Shown here: positions 10,961 to 19,685 of the stretch, in pieces | Layout: each line of letters opens with the position of its first letter | Numbering within the stretch: the stretch's first letter is position 1 | Source: Caldilinea sp. | GTDB taxonomy: Bacteria > Chloroflexota > Anaerolineae > Caldilineales > Caldilineaceae | DNA length: 29,605 bases | Direction: 5' to 3' | Assembly (NCBI GenBank): GCA_026389955.1 | Contig: JAPLGY010000393.1 | Span: forward strand, 1-29,605 | Notes under the pieces: model-generated | What the model was told of the DNA's origin: nothing | Databases searched by the model: none | The model's input: the letters and a program-made list of their open reading frames with translations, nothing else | Made by a program: the position numbers and the translations under genes

Positions 10961-12046
10961 ATGAACGACATCCAACCTGTTGCTGTCGGCCTGATCGGCT
11001 GCGGCAACATCAGCGGCGCCTACATGCGCATGTTGAAGACGCTGCCAGCCGTGCAGGTGGTGGCTTGTGCGGATCTGCGCCCTGAGGCCGCCCAGGCGCT
11101 GGCCGACCAATACGCTCTGCCCAGCGCGCGTTCGGTGGATGCGCTGTTGGCTGACCCCTCGATCGAGGTGGTGCTCAACCTGACGATTCCACAGGCCCAC
11201 GGTGCAGTGGCCCTCGCTGCCCTGGAGGCTGGCAAGTCGGTCTACAACGAGAAACCGCTGGCCTTGACCCGCGCCGAAGGCCAGCGGATGCTTCTCCTGG
11301 CTGCTCAGCAGGGGCTGCGCGTCGGCGGCGCCCCGGACACCTTTCTGGGCGGCGGCTTGCAGACCTGCCGCCAGCTGATCGACGAAGGTGCGATCGGCAC
11401 CCCAGTGGCCGCGACGGCCTTTATGATGAGCCGCGGCCACGAGCACTGGCATCCCAACCCTGCTTTCTACTACCAGCAAGGGGGCGGCCCGATGTTCGAC
11501 ATGGGCCCCTACTATTTGACCGCCCTGGTCAGCCTCTTGGGCCCGGTGCAGCGGGTGAGCGGCGCCACCCGCATCACCCGCCCACAGCGCACGATCACCA
11601 GCCAGCCACGCTATGGCGAGGTGATAAAGGTCGAAGTGCCGACCCATGTGGCTGGGCTGCTCGACTTCTCCGCTGGCCCGATCGGGACGATCATCACCAC
11701 TTTTGATGTCCAGGCCTCCACGCTGCCCTGGATCGAAATCTATGGCACCGCCGGCACGCTGGCCGCGCCTGACCCCAACACCTTTGGCGGGCCGGTGCGG
11801 CTGCGGCTGGCTGGCGAGAACGAGTGGCGGGAAATTCCGGTCACCCGCCCCTATGTCGAAAACAGTCGCGGGCTGGGGCTGGCCGACATGGCCGAGGGGC
11901 TCCGCAGCGGCCGCCCACACCGTGCCAGCGGCGAACTGGCTTACCACGTGCTCGACATTATGCACGCCATCCACGATGCCTCGGAGAGCGGCCGCCATCT
12001 GCTGCTGGAAAGCAGCTGCGCACGGCCAGAAGCCATGCCTGGCTGA
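10961..12046 (+). CDS. Gfo/Idh/MocA family NAD(P)-dependent oxidoreductase
   Basis: 361 residues. N-terminal Rossmann domain with [11 protein letters not shown] (9-19), the family signature NEKP (96-99) with the catalytic Lys98, and a C-terminal substrate domain with [12 protein letters not shown]. These enzymes oxidise hydroxyls on sugars, inositols or related compounds. Start ATG 10961 follows GGAGGA. It is last in the rightward operon and ends at a strong hairpin. Together with ThuA it looks like a ThuAB-type module. Substrate not predictable from sequence. Confidence 0.88.
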   Translation: MNDIQPVAVGLIGCGNISGAYMRMLKTLPAVQVVACADLRPEAAQALADQYALPSARSVDALLADPSIEVVLNLTIPQAHGAVALAALEAGKSVYNEKPLALTRAEGQRMLLLAAQQGLRVGGAPDTFLGGGLQTCRQLIDEGAIGTPVAATAFMMSRGHEHWHPNPAFYYQQGGGPMFDMGPYYLTALVSLLGPVQRVSGATRITRPQRTITSQPRYGEVIKVEVPTHVAGLLDFSAGPIGTIITTFDVQASTLPWIEIYGTAGTLAAPDPNTFGGPVRLRLAGENEWREIPVTRPYVENSRGLGLADMAEGLRSGRPHRASGELAYHVLDIMHAIHDASESGRHLLLESSCARPEAMPG

Positions 12047-12052
12047 AAGAAA

Positions 12053-12088
12053 GGAGTCTGGAAAGCGCGTTGGCGCTTTCCAGACTCC
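12053..12088. terminator. 16-bp perfect hairpin between convergent operons
   Basis: GGAGTCTGGAAAGCGC and its exact complement flank a GTTG loop. It starts 7 bp after the oxidoreductase stop. No T-tract follows on either strand, so it may be a bidirectional terminator of weak-tail type or an mRNA 3' end stabiliser for the convergent transcripts. Confidence 0.65.
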
Positions 12089-12116
12089 CCAGTCTCCTTG
12101 GGCCAGTCTCCTTGGG
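12089..12116. repeat. 14-bp exact tandem duplication
   Basis: CCAGTCTCCTTGGG occurs at 12089-12102 and 12103-12116 with no spacer, right after the hairpin. Its CCAGTCTCC part resembles the right arm of the hairpin (CCAGACTCC). The rest of the gap to 12170 holds nothing recognisable. Confidence 0.7.
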
Positions 12117-12170
12117 CTTGCTGGCTGTTCCGGCCTGGGACAGCTCCCTGGCGCCGCGCGTGCCTCTGCG

Positions 12171-13328
12171 TCAGAGGACCATTTCCACGATCCCGCGGTA
12201 CCCTGCTGCCGCCGCAATCAGATCGGCGACGGCCAGCCGCTCGTCGACGACATGTGCGTCCTCCTCCGCAGCCGGGCCAAAGCCAACCGTCGGGATGCCC
12301 AGCACCCCAGCGCTTGACGCCCCGTTGGTGCAAAAACGGTAGGCGCGAAGCGCCGGGTCCAACCCTGCCGCCCGCAGCCCCTGCAGCGCCGACTGCACGA
12401 AAGGGTGCTCCTCTGCAAAAGACCAGGCCGGAAAGAATTTGGGCGCAGCCAGCGTGGCGCCGGTGTAGGTGCGGTGCTCGCCTGCGGCGATTGCAGCACG
12501 GTACGCCACGTCTGCCAAACCGTGCTGGGCCCGAATGGAATCCAGCACGCTCTCCGCTGTCTCCCCAGGCAGTGTGCGGCGGTCGTAGGTGACTCGGCAG
12601 CGGCTGGGGATCACCGAATAGCCGGGGTAGGGATCCGAGATCATGTCGGTCAAGGCCAGGATCGCCGGCCCCAGCAGCGCATCGCTCGGCAGGGGCACCG
12701 CTTCTACCGCCCCGATCAGCCGGATCATCTGGTGAACAGCGTTGATCCCCAGGTGTGGGGAGGAGGAATGGGCCGGTTTTCCGAGGGTCTCCAGGTGGAT
12801 TTCGGCGCGGCCCCGCCCCCCCCGGTTCAAGTTGAGTTCGGTCGCCTCCCCGATCACAACAAACGCTGGCTCTATCTCAGCGATCACACGCTCCAGGCTG
12901 ATCCCCTCCATCACCTCTTCCAGCACGGTGGCGCTGACCGCCACCCGGCCGGCCAGCTGGCTGCGGTCGACTGTCCCAGCGGCGTGCACCATTGCTGCCA
13001 GTGCCCCCTTCATGTCGGCTGCTCCCCGGCCATAGAGGTATCCGTCGACCCGCGCAGCGCCGAACGGGTCGTATGTCCAGACCGAGCCTGGCGCAATGCC
13101 AACCGTGTCACAGTGGGCGTCGAGCAGGATGGTCGGCCCTGGCCGCGCTCCATTCACGATGCCGACCACGGTGCCGTTGCGGTCGACGCGCACCTCATCG
13201 AAATGCAAACGCCACATCTCCGCTGCAATTCGTTCCACGACTTCCAGTTCTTCGCCGCTCAGACTTGGGATGCGGATCAGATCCTGGGTGAACGCAACCA
13301 GCTGTTCTTCGTCGATCTTTGTCGTCAT
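12171..13328 (-). CDS. ygeY: YgeY-type M20 metallohydrolase
   Basis: Binuclear zinc M20 family hydrolase of the YgeY group (selenium-metabolism-linked hydrolase in E. coli; part of anaerobic urate catabolic clusters). 385 residues from ATG 13328. Metal ligands: His72 (DAHCDTVG), Asp105 (GRGAADMKG), Glu137/138 (VLEEV), Glu161 (IGEATEL) and His359 (EDAHVVDE). YgeY-like stretches include YTGATLAAPKFFPAWSF and FCTNGASSAGVLGIPTVGFGP, which ordinary ArgE/DapE lack. It is the last gene of the leftward operon, 10 bp after ssnA, and that pairing is the strongest support for the subgroup. Substrate not established from sequence. Confidence 0.82.
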   Translation of the reverse strand: MTTKIDEEQLVAFTQDLIRIPSLSGEELEVVERIAAEMWRLHFDEVRVDRNGTVVGIVNGARPGPTILLDAHCDTVGIAPGSVWTYDPFGAARVDGYLYGRGAADMKGALAAMVHAAGTVDRSQLAGRVAVSATVLEEVMEGISLERVIAEIEPAFVVIGEATELNLNRGGRGRAEIHLETLGKPAHSSSPHLGINAVHQMIRLIGAVEAVPLPSDALLGPAILALTDMISDPYPGYSVIPSRCRVTYDRRTLPGETAESVLDSIRAQHGLADVAYRAAIAAGEHRTYTGATLAAPKFFPAWSFAEEHPFVQSALQGLRAAGLDPALRAYRFCTNGASSAGVLGIPTVGFGPAAEEDAHVVDERLAVADLIAAAAGYRGIVEMVL

Positions 13329-13338
13329 CTTTTCTCGC

Positions 13339-14670
13339 TTATTCGGTAGAATTTGTGGCGGGCAGCGCCCAGAGCCGACGGGCAGCTGCGTGTGCGTTCG
13401 CCAAGATCGTGGTTTCGTCGGCGCCCAGCACCTTTCCTTCGCGGACACGTATCTGGCCAGCCACCATGACGAGCTGCACGTGGCTCTGGTTGCGCCAGAG
13501 CACCAGCTGGTCGTAGAGGTTGTGCTCCTCGCTCGGGGTCGGCATGCGTGTGTCGACCAACTGCAGGTCGGCTTGCCAGCCCGGCTCCAACCGGCCTACC
13601 TTCTCCAACCCCAGCGCCCGCGCGCCTCCTTCGGTAGCCAGATACCAGACCAACGACGCTGGCATCACGCGCGGGTCCTGTTTGTGGGCCTTGTGGATGA
13701 GAAAGGTGCCGCGCACCACCTCGTAGAAGTCATTGACGTAGCCGTCGCTGCCCAGCCCGACAGGAACCCCAGCCGCCACCAGCTCAGGCACCGGTGCAAT
13801 GCCAGCGCCCACCTCACAGTTGGAGAGGGGCATGTGGGTCATGCGCACCCCACGCTCGGCCATGATCGCGATTTCTCGCTCGCTCAGCTGCACGCATTGC
13901 GAAGCCAGCATACGGGGGGTGGCGACTCCCAGCCGGTCGTAATATTCCAGCGGGCGCATTCCAAACTGCTGCAGCGCGTACTCGGGTTCGTGGACTCCCT
14001 CTGAGCAGTGCATGTGCACCGGCACGTCCAGCTCGGCGCCCAGCGCATGCGCCTGCTGGATGAACGCGGCTGAGCAGGAAAAGGTCGTATGGAAACAGAT
14101 CAGCCCGGAAAGCAGCCCCCCCTGCTCTCGGCAGCTGCGCACGAAGTTGGCGTTTTCCTGCAGGCCGAGCTGGCCGTTGGCCGGGCTGACCCGTTCGGTC
14201 GCTTCAAAGGAGAGCACCGCCCGGATGCCGTGGCGCCGCACGACTTCGGCCTGGGCTGACAGACAGCCGGGGAGTGCGTAGGGGGCTTCCGTGCAGTCGT
14301 AGACTGTGGTGACCCCGCTGCGCAGCAGTTCCAGCAGGATCGCGTCGGTAGCGGCGCAGATCAGCTTGTGGTCGAGCCGATCTTCGACAAGCGGCCACCA
14401 GAAGTCCTTCAGAAACGGCCAGAAGCCGGAGGGGGCCTTGTCCAGCGGCAAGCCATGGGCCAGCAGCCCGTAGAGGTGGGCATGGGCGTTGACAAAACCA
14501 GGGGAAAGTGTGCAGCCGGGTGCATCGACCTGTTCGTCGCCGGCAAAGCGCTGCCGCAGCTCGGTGTTCGGCGCCACTGCATCGATCCGGTCGCCGACCA
14601 CACGCACCCCCCATCTGCGTCGCGGGGGCTGGCCCGGCCGGTCGATCAAAAAGTCTGGTAAAAGAATCAT
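13339..14670 (-). CDS. ssnA: SsnA-type amidohydrolase (putative aminohydrolase)
   Basis: 443-residue zinc amidohydrolase of the TRZ/ATZ-like SsnA group, which occurs with XdhD-type molybdenum hydroxylases. Seen: FVNAHAHLYG (ligands His63, His65), FWWPLVEDRLD and VTTVYDC segments shared with SsnA, HMHCSE (220-225) and LGSDG (Asp310). The strand-6 histidine, normally in AHC/AHG, is replaced: the sequence reads ASQCVQL with Gln259. Start ATG 14670 follows GAGAGGG. Twelve bp downstream of the hydroxyacid dehydrogenase and 10 bp upstream of ygeY. Likely acts on a hydroxylated N-heterocycle made by the neighbouring molybdenum enzyme (inference). Confidence 0.8.
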   Translation of the reverse strand: MILLPDFLIDRPGQPPRRRWGVRVVGDRIDAVAPNTELRQRFAGDEQVDAPGCTLSPGFVNAHAHLYGLLAHGLPLDKAPSGFWPFLKDFWWPLVEDRLDHKLICAATDAILLELLRSGVTTVYDCTEAPYALPGCLSAQAEVVRRHGIRAVLSFEATERVSPANGQLGLQENANFVRSCREQGGLLSGLICFHTTFSCSAAFIQQAHALGAELDVPVHMHCSEGVHEPEYALQQFGMRPLEYYDRLGVATPRMLASQCVQLSEREIAIMAERGVRMTHMPLSNCEVGAGIAPVPELVAAGVPVGLGSDGYVNDFYEVVRGTFLIHKAHKQDPRVMPASLVWYLATEGGARALGLEKVGRLEPGWQADLQLVDTRMPTPSEEHNLYDQLVLWRNQSHVQLVMVAGQIRVREGKVLGADETTILANAHAAARRLWALPATNSTE

Positions 14671-14682
14671 GGTCCCTCTCGC

Positions 14683-15702
14683 TCAGACCAGCTGGTGCTG
14701 CAGCGGGCGTCCTGCCAGCAGTGCCAGGATGTTGTCGTAGTCCGGCGTGCGTCCTTGTCCGCCCGCGGTGATCCCCCCCGCAGCGGTGTGCGGGGTGAGC
14801 ATCAGATTGAAGGCCGGCTCCTGGACGGCTGCCACCAGCGGGTCATCCTTCCGCAGCGGTTCGTAGGTGTAGGTGTCAAGGGCTGCCCCGGCCAGTTGGC
14901 CGGAACGCAGCGCTGCAAGCAGGGCTGCTTCGTCCACGGTCGCCCCTGACCCGCAGTGCACAAAGATCGCGCCCGGCCGCATGCTGGCAAAATAGGAGGC
15001 GTCGACCGGCGGCTGGGGCCCCTGGTAGGGCAGCAGCGAGCAGACGATCTCGCTGGACGCTGCGATTTGGCTGGGGGACGCGTAGTGGATCCCCAGCTGC
15101 TCTTCGACTGCTGCGGGCAGTCGGCTGCGTTTGTGGTAGCGCACGGTGCAGTGAAAGCTGCGCAGCAGCTCGACCAGCTCCAGCCCGATCTCGCCGAAGC
15201 CAAGAATGCCCACGCTGGCACCGCTCAACTGGCCGATGCCGCCGCGGCGGGACCAGTTGTAGGCAAAGTGGTCTTCGTCGCCGCGAACTGTCTCGATCCC
15301 CCAGTCTGCGGCCTCGGCAGCGACCGCCATCCCCTCGCGCACCCGCTTGAGCGTGCCCAGAATCTGCAGCAGCATCTGCTCTGCCACCATCACGCACCCG
15401 CCGATCGGCGCACAACAGACGGCGATCCCTGCCTGTCTCGCCGCAGCCAGGTCGATGTCCCAGCTCTGGCGTCCGAGCCGTTGGATCAGCCGCAGCTTGG
15501 GGGCAGCGGCGATCAGCTCGGCGTCGACGACACCGGTGCGTTCGGTGATCAAGAATTCTGCGTCGGCGAGCAAAGTCAGCAGCGTTTCCCGGCTGGCCTC
15601 TCGTCGGATGACCAGCGCCAGCTCGGGCGGCGCCCCTTCGAGTGCCCATTGCTGATGCTGGAGCCCTCGCTGGGTCAAAAACAGCACATTGTGTTGCTGC
15701 AC
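14683..15702 (-). CDS. D-isomer-specific 2-hydroxyacid dehydrogenase family protein
   Basis: NAD-binding dehydrogenase of the D-2-hydroxyacid family (2-oxoacid to D-2-hydroxyacid). 339 residues from GTG 15702, which has AGGAGG five bases upstream. The longer frame to 15756 would overlap the preceding gene. Nucleotide motif GFGEIG (168-173), Glu281 in TYTYEP and His305 in LTPHTAAGG are present. The catalytic arginine of the usual NTARG/NTSRG motif is missing: the sequence is [10 protein letters not shown] with Ser252 at that position. The fold is clear; ordinary 2-hydroxyacid dehydrogenase activity is therefore doubtful. Confidence 0.85.
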   Translation of the reverse strand: MQQHNVLFLTQRGLQHQQWALEGAPPELALVIRREASRETLLTLLADAEFLITERTGVVDAELIAAAPKLRLIQRLGRQSWDIDLAAARQAGIAVCCAPIGGCVMVAEQMLLQILGTLKRVREGMAVAAEAADWGIETVRGDEDHFAYNWSRRGGIGQLSGASVGILGFGEIGLELVELLRSFHCTVRYHKRSRLPAAVEEQLGIHYASPSQIAASSEIVCSLLPYQGPQPPVDASYFASMRPGAIFVHCGSGATVDEAALLAALRSGQLAGAALDTYTYEPLRKDDPLVAAVQEPAFNLMLTPHTAAGGITAGGQGRTPDYDNILALLAGRPLQHQLV

Positions 15703-15724
15703 GGTTTCCTCCTGCTGGCGTCGC

Positions 15725-16771
15725 TCAGTCGAGTTTGTAGGCGTCGGCAAACGCATCGACCACCGGCCGAATGTCGTCCATCATCGGGTAGAGAATCGGG
15801 CAGGTCACCCCGGCGTCGATATACTCCTGCACCTTGGCCACGCACGCTTCGCGGGTCCCGACCGCCATCAGGCTGCGCACGACATCGTCGGGGATGATCC
15901 GGGCTGCTGCCAGATACTCTGCCTCGGTGGCAGGCCAGCCCATCACCGCCTGCACACGCTCGATCAGATCTTCGGGCACGTTGCTGGCCTTCATGATGTG
16001 GGGCTCGGTGGCCAGGTAGTAGGCGACGAGCTTTTTGCCTTCGAACATGGCTGCTGCCGGGTCCTGGTCGCTGAGCGAGCAGACCAGCAGTTCGGGCCGG
16101 TCGACCTCGTCGAGGGACTTGCCGGCTTTGGCCGCGCCTTTTGCCACCAGCGCCACAGCGCGGCGGATATAGTCGACCGAGACCACATAGTTGAGCACTA
16201 CCCCGTCGCAGATCTCACCGGTCAGTTCGAGCATCTTGTCGCCTGTAGCGCCGATGTAGATGGGAATCTCGCGCGGGCGCAGGTCCCCGAAGACCACATC
16301 GAGCCGCACCCGGTCGAGGTTGACGAACTCTCCCTGGTAGGTGACCTCCTCCATGGTGAAGAGTTGACGGCAGGCTTCGACATATTCGCGCATGGCCTGG
16401 AGCGGTTTGACGCGGCGTACCCCCACGCGACTCGAGATCGGCTCCCACCAGGCACCCAGCCCCAGCATCACGCGCGAGGGGGCGTCGGGGTCGCTGCTGG
16501 TCTGCTGGCCCAGCTCCCACAAGGTGCTCCACGACGCGGCAATCACGGCCGGGTTGCGTGTCCAGATCGGCAGCACGCCCGACCCGACCCGCAGCCGCTG
16601 GGTGCGGGTCAGAAAGGCCGACATCATGACGATGCAGTCGCGCGCCAGCCGGGTATCGGCCTGCCAGATTTCGCTGAAGCCGCGCGATTCAGCGTACTGA
16701 GCGATCTCCAGCTCGTAGCCGAGCGGGTGTTTGTCTTGCATATAGAGCGCAAAGCGTGGTTGGGTAGCCAT
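15725..16771 (-). CDS. LLM-class flavin-dependent oxidoreductase (Mer/luciferase-like)
   Basis: 348-residue luciferase-like monooxygenase-fold enzyme of the group using F420 or FMN, which includes methylene-H4MPT reductase (Mer) and F420-dependent dehydrogenases. Seen: [15 protein letters not shown] (the F420-type substrate strand), [28 protein letters not shown] and [26 protein letters not shown]. Start ATG 16771 follows GGAGA. It lies in the same leftward operon as a methenyl-H4MPT cyclohydrolase, which makes a Mer-like or other pterin/F420 role worth considering, but its substrate cannot be read from sequence. Confidence 0.85.
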   Translation of the reverse strand: MATQPRFALYMQDKHPLGYELEIAQYAESRGFSEIWQADTRLARDCIVMMSAFLTRTQRLRVGSGVLPIWTRNPAVIAASWSTLWELGQQTSSDPDAPSRVMLGLGAWWEPISSRVGVRRVKPLQAMREYVEACRQLFTMEEVTYQGEFVNLDRVRLDVVFGDLRPREIPIYIGATGDKMLELTGEICDGVVLNYVVSVDYIRRAVALVAKGAAKAGKSLDEVDRPELLVCSLSDQDPAAAMFEGKKLVAYYLATEPHIMKASNVPEDLIERVQAVMGWPATEAEYLAAARIIPDDVVRSLMAVGTREACVAKVQEYIDAGVTCPILYPMMDDIRPVVDAFADAYKLD

Positions 16772-16826
16772 AGGGTCTCCAGTCAACGTACAGGATCAAC
16801 GCAACCGTCCAGAGAACGCGGAGGAT

Positions 16827-17117
16827 TCAGCCGCTGTAGATCTCCAGCGCCTCGCTGGTGATCCCAACCTGCAGATCCTGCATCTGGGCATCGAGTGCCC
16901 GGTTGAGATCGTCGGGAAAGCTCTTCCATTGTGCCAGCGACTCCCAGCGCACGAGGATCACGACCTCGTCCGGGTGGTCGATGCTGGGCCAGACTTCTTT
17001 GAGAAGAAAGCCGTCGTGTGCGGCCAACGCCGGTGTCCAGATCGCCGCATCGCGAGCGAGCCATTCTGCTCGCCTGCCAGGGGCACACGTGGCACGAAGC
17101 ATTTCGATCACAGCCAT
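16827..17117 (-). CDS. Small ABM-like alpha/beta-barrel protein (TIGR03792-like)
   Basis: 96 residues from ATG 17117, which has GGAGGCAAG upstream. The frame continues to 17138 but without a better site. The pattern [21 protein letters not shown] and [16 protein letters not shown] resembles small dimeric ferredoxin-like-barrel proteins of the antibiotic-biosynthesis-monooxygenase superfamily and the TIGR03792 group. Gaps to neighbours are 37 and 55 bp, consistent with the operon. The exact role is unknown; such proteins often act as small oxygenases, isomerases or dimer modules. Confidence 0.65.
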   Translation of the reverse strand: MAVIEMLRATCAPGRRAEWLARDAAIWTPALAAHDGFLLKEVWPSIDHPDEVVILVRWESLAQWKSFPDDLNRALDAQMQDLQVGITSEALEIYSG

Positions 17118-17154
17118 AAAAACTTGCCTCCGTTGCATAGGATGCGGGTGAGAT

Positions 17155-17886
17155 TCAGCCAGAAAACGCCTCGCCGCCGTCTACGAAATAGACGTGGCCG
17201 CTCAGAAAGTCATTTTGGATCAGAAACGCGATCATGCGCGAGACATCTTCCGGCGCGCCCAGGCGTTTGACCAGGGTCTGCTGCCGAGCGCTTTCGCGCT
17301 GCTCGTCCGTGAAGTCTGGCGGCATGAGCACAGGGCCGGGCGCCACCGCATTGCAGCGGACGGCAGGTCCGAGCTCCTGGGCCGTGTAGTGGGTCAGCTG
17401 GACGACGCCTGCCTTGGCGATGGCGTGGTGTCCTAGCCCTGGCCAGACCCTGTAGACGGACAGATCGGCCACGTTGAGGATCACACCCCGCCCCTGCCGC
17501 AGGAGGATCGGTGCCACCGCCTGCGTGCAGAAGAAGGCCGCCTTGACCGTGATATCGTTGCACAGGTCGTACTCGGCCTCGGTGACGGCCAGAAAGGGGC
17601 GCATGAGCCAGGGGGAGGCGTTGTTGATCAGCACGTCGATGCGCCCAAAGTGCGCGGCGGTCTCGGCCACCCAGGCGCGCATGGCGTCGAGGTCGCGCAG
17701 ATCCAGCGCTGTGGCGGTGCAGCGCACCCCCAGCTGCTCGATGTCCGCCTGGGTCTTTTCCCAGGGTTCGCCGGGCAGGTAGGTGAAGGCGATCTGCGCG
17801 CCCTGGCTTGCCAGGTACAGGCCATGTGCCCGCCCCAGCCGGATGGCACCGCCTGTAATCAGAACCACGGCCCCTGCGAGTTCCAT
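17155..17886 (-). CDS. Pteridine-reductase-like SDR with His in place of the catalytic Tyr
   Basis: 243-residue NAD(P)-binding short-chain dehydrogenase. The cofactor motif [10 protein letters not shown] (11-20), LINNAS, LNVAD (Asp141, equivalent to the Asp of pteridine reductases) and [14 protein letters not shown] are typical of the FolM/PTR1-like bacterial group. The YxxxK active site reads HAIAK: His154 replaces Tyr, Lys158 is kept. Start ATG 17886 follows GGAGG. It begins 4 bp after the Mch stop, so the two are tightly coupled. A role in reducing a pterin for the Mch partner is an inference; the Tyr change could also mean an altered chemistry. Confidence 0.8.
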   Translation of the reverse strand: MELAGAVVLITGGAIRLGRAHGLYLASQGAQIAFTYLPGEPWEKTQADIEQLGVRCTATALDLRDLDAMRAWVAETAAHFGRIDVLINNASPWLMRPFLAVTEAEYDLCNDITVKAAFFCTQAVAPILLRQGRGVILNVADLSVYRVWPGLGHHAIAKAGVVQLTHYTAQELGPAVRCNAVAPGPVLMPPDFTDEQRESARQQTLVKRLGAPEDVSRMIAFLIQNDFLSGHVYFVDGGEAFSG

Positions 17887-17890
17887 CGTC

Positions 17891-18880
17891 TCACCTCCCC
17901 GCTCGGGTCTGCACCTTGCCAAAGAATGATTCTTGCAGCACGCTGTAGTTGATCTCCCCGGCGCTGAAGGTCTGCCCTGTCCGCAGGTTGTTGATGTGCA
18001 GGACAGCCGGCGAGTGCAGATCGAGGGGGATTTGATAAAAGTCTCGGCCTGCCTCCTCGTAGATGTCGACGAAGGGGCGACCATAGGCGCGGGAGGCAGC
18101 TGAGACCACCTTGTCGATCACGGCCTCGATGGACGCATCGTCGGTATCGACGACGAGGGTGGCGACACCGCCGTAGAGCAGCGAATCGTTGATGCGGCCC
18201 ATGGCCACGACTTCGTCGTGGATCAGCGGTGGAATCACGCCGCAGCCGTAGGCGGCGTTCACGCAGCGCACGTCGAACCCTTCTTCTGCCAGCCGGTGCA
18301 GCGACTGCTCGACGATGCGCGCAGCCACCTGCACGGCGCAGACAAGGCTGGAATTGGGGGCAACCAGGAGATAGAGCTGCTCCGGTTGGAGGGTGCATGC
18401 GCGGGCGATCGTCGTCGCCCAGTCGTCGGTCACAGGCTCGGCAGTCTGGATGGCGATCACCCCTTCGCTGGCCTGGTCGCGGTAGTCGATCAGGTCGAAG
18501 TAGTGGTCAAGATTGGCATGGTTCAAGGCCCGCGCAGGCCCGGCCAGGATCGGCGCCCCTTCCCGTGCTCCTTCCAGCCGCCAGCCTGCGATCTGTGACG
18601 CGATGCACGCCAGCTGTGGGTGGTCGACCATCACGCGCACGGCAGAGAGCATGCGTTTGCCCACAGCGAACGGCTCGTAGCTTACCTCGGCGAGCCCCCC
18701 CAGGGTGATCTGGGTGTAGGCCTTGCCGGCAGCCCACCCCCCCGGAGCGTTCTGTCCCATGTCGATCACGGTGGCGCCGCAGGCAAGGCGGTGGACCGCC
18801 ACACCCAAGGGCTCTGGCGCTTCCAAAATGCGCCGGACAATCTTCATGGCCTCACGGTTGATGCTGATTCTTTTGTCCAT
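17891..18880 (-). CDS. mch: Methenyltetrahydromethanopterin cyclohydrolase family protein
   Basis: Mch interconverts 5,10-methenyl- and 5-formyl-tetrahydromethanopterin in C1 metabolism. 329 residues, against about 320 in archaeal and methylotroph Mch. The match runs from end to end: [84 protein letters not shown], and the C-terminal [11 protein letters not shown]...[19 protein letters not shown]. Start ATG 18880 lies 9 bp after the upstream SDR. Mch is usually found in methanogens, Archaeoglobus, methylotrophs and Planctomycetes, so its place in this operon is notable. The actual pterin (H4MPT, H4F or another) cannot be told. Confidence 0.9.
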   Translation of the reverse strand: MDKRISINREAMKIVRRILEAPEPLGVAVHRLACGATVIDMGQNAPGGWAAGKAYTQITLGGLAEVSYEPFAVGKRMLSAVRVMVDHPQLACIASQIAGWRLEGAREGAPILAGPARALNHANLDHYFDLIDYRDQASEGVIAIQTAEPVTDDWATTIARACTLQPEQLYLLVAPNSSLVCAVQVAARIVEQSLHRLAEEGFDVRCVNAAYGCGVIPPLIHDEVVAMGRINDSLLYGGVATLVVDTDDASIEAVIDKVVSAASRAYGRPFVDIYEEAGRDFYQIPLDLHSPAVLHINNLRTGQTFSAGEINYSVLQESFFGKVQTRAGR

Positions 18881-18889
18881 CGTTTCCCT

Positions 18890-19561
18890 CTATTGGGGGC
18901 CAGCCTCCAGCACGCCCAGCCCGCCATCGACGGGGATGACAGCGAGCGCTGAGATGCCGGCACGCAGTGCCTGGGTGTAGATCAGGCCGGGAGCGACCGC
19001 GTTGACACGAATCCGGTAAGGTGCCAGATCGAGCGCCATGGCGCGTGTCAGCGCCTCCAGCGCACCCTTGGTCGCCACATAGAGGGTGCGGTTTTGGATG
19101 GTCTGGCGGGCCAGAATGGTGCTGATGTGGAGGATGCTGCCCCCGACCTGGGCGTCGATCATCTGTCGGGCGACCCGTTGGCTCATCAGATAGGGGCCGC
19201 GCACATTGGCGTCGAACATCTGGTCGAACGCCTGCGGGCTGGTATCCAGAAAGAAAGAGCGGTCGATCCCCGACGCGTTGTGCACCAGCACCTGCAGCGG
19301 CCCCCACAGGCTGCTGACCTCGTCGACCATCCGGAGCACATCTGCCTCGTTGCCGAGATCGCCCTGCAGAGGCCTTGCCTGCCCACCGGCCGCGGCGATC
19401 GCAGCGCACACCTGCTCGGCCCCGAGCCGATCTTCCCGGTAGTTGACGACGACCTGGGCGCCTGCGGCTGCGAAAAGCTGTGCTGTCGCCGCCCCGATCC
19501 CCCGCGAGGCACCGGTCACCAGGACGCTCTGGCCGCTGAAGTCAAAATGATAGTTCGTCAC
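18890..19561 (-). CDS. Short-chain dehydrogenase lacking a C-terminal segment
   Basis: FabG-like SDR. 223 residues from GTG 19561; a GGGGGCAG site lies upstream. Seen: TGASRGIG cofactor motif, VHNASG, Ser147, and Tyr161-x3-Lys165 (YVATK), so the catalytic core is intact. After VAPGLIYTQALRAGIS the chain jumps directly to AVIPVDGG. About 35 residues normally present there (substrate lid and the PEEVA...FLASD helix) are missing, in frame. This is either a real deletion or an assembly/consensus error. The longer frame to 19663 overlaps the hairpin region and has no family match. Mch follows 9 bp downstream. Confidence 0.8.
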   Translation of the reverse strand: MTNYHFDFSGQSVLVTGASRGIGAATAQLFAAAGAQVVVNYREDRLGAEQVCAAIAAAGGQARPLQGDLGNEADVLRMVDEVSSLWGPLQVLVHNASGIDRSFFLDTSPQAFDQMFDANVRGPYLMSQRVARQMIDAQVGGSILHISTILARQTIQNRTLYVATKGALEALTRAMALDLAPYRIRVNAVAPGLIYTQALRAGISALAVIPVDGGLGVLEAGPQ

Positions 19562-19591
19562 AGCGGTTTTCTGCCCCCTTTCCGCCTGTGT

Positions 19592-19618
19592 GCGTCTGTG
19601 CTTCGCAGACGCTTTTTT
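19592..19618 (+). terminator. Rightward intrinsic terminator inside the leftward operon
   Basis: GCGTCTGTG, loop CTT, CGCAGACGC (nine pairs including one T-G), then T6 on the plus strand. It stands in the 124-bp gap between the SDR start and the E1-beta stop, the widest gap of the operon. The orientation suits ending antisense transcription; leftward it would form a hairpin preceded by an A-run. Confidence 0.65.
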
Positions 19619-19685
19619 CTGCGTGGCCCCGAACCCGATCGGGCAGCGCTTGCCTCGTTGCAAAAAGATGCAGCCGGGCGAGAGG

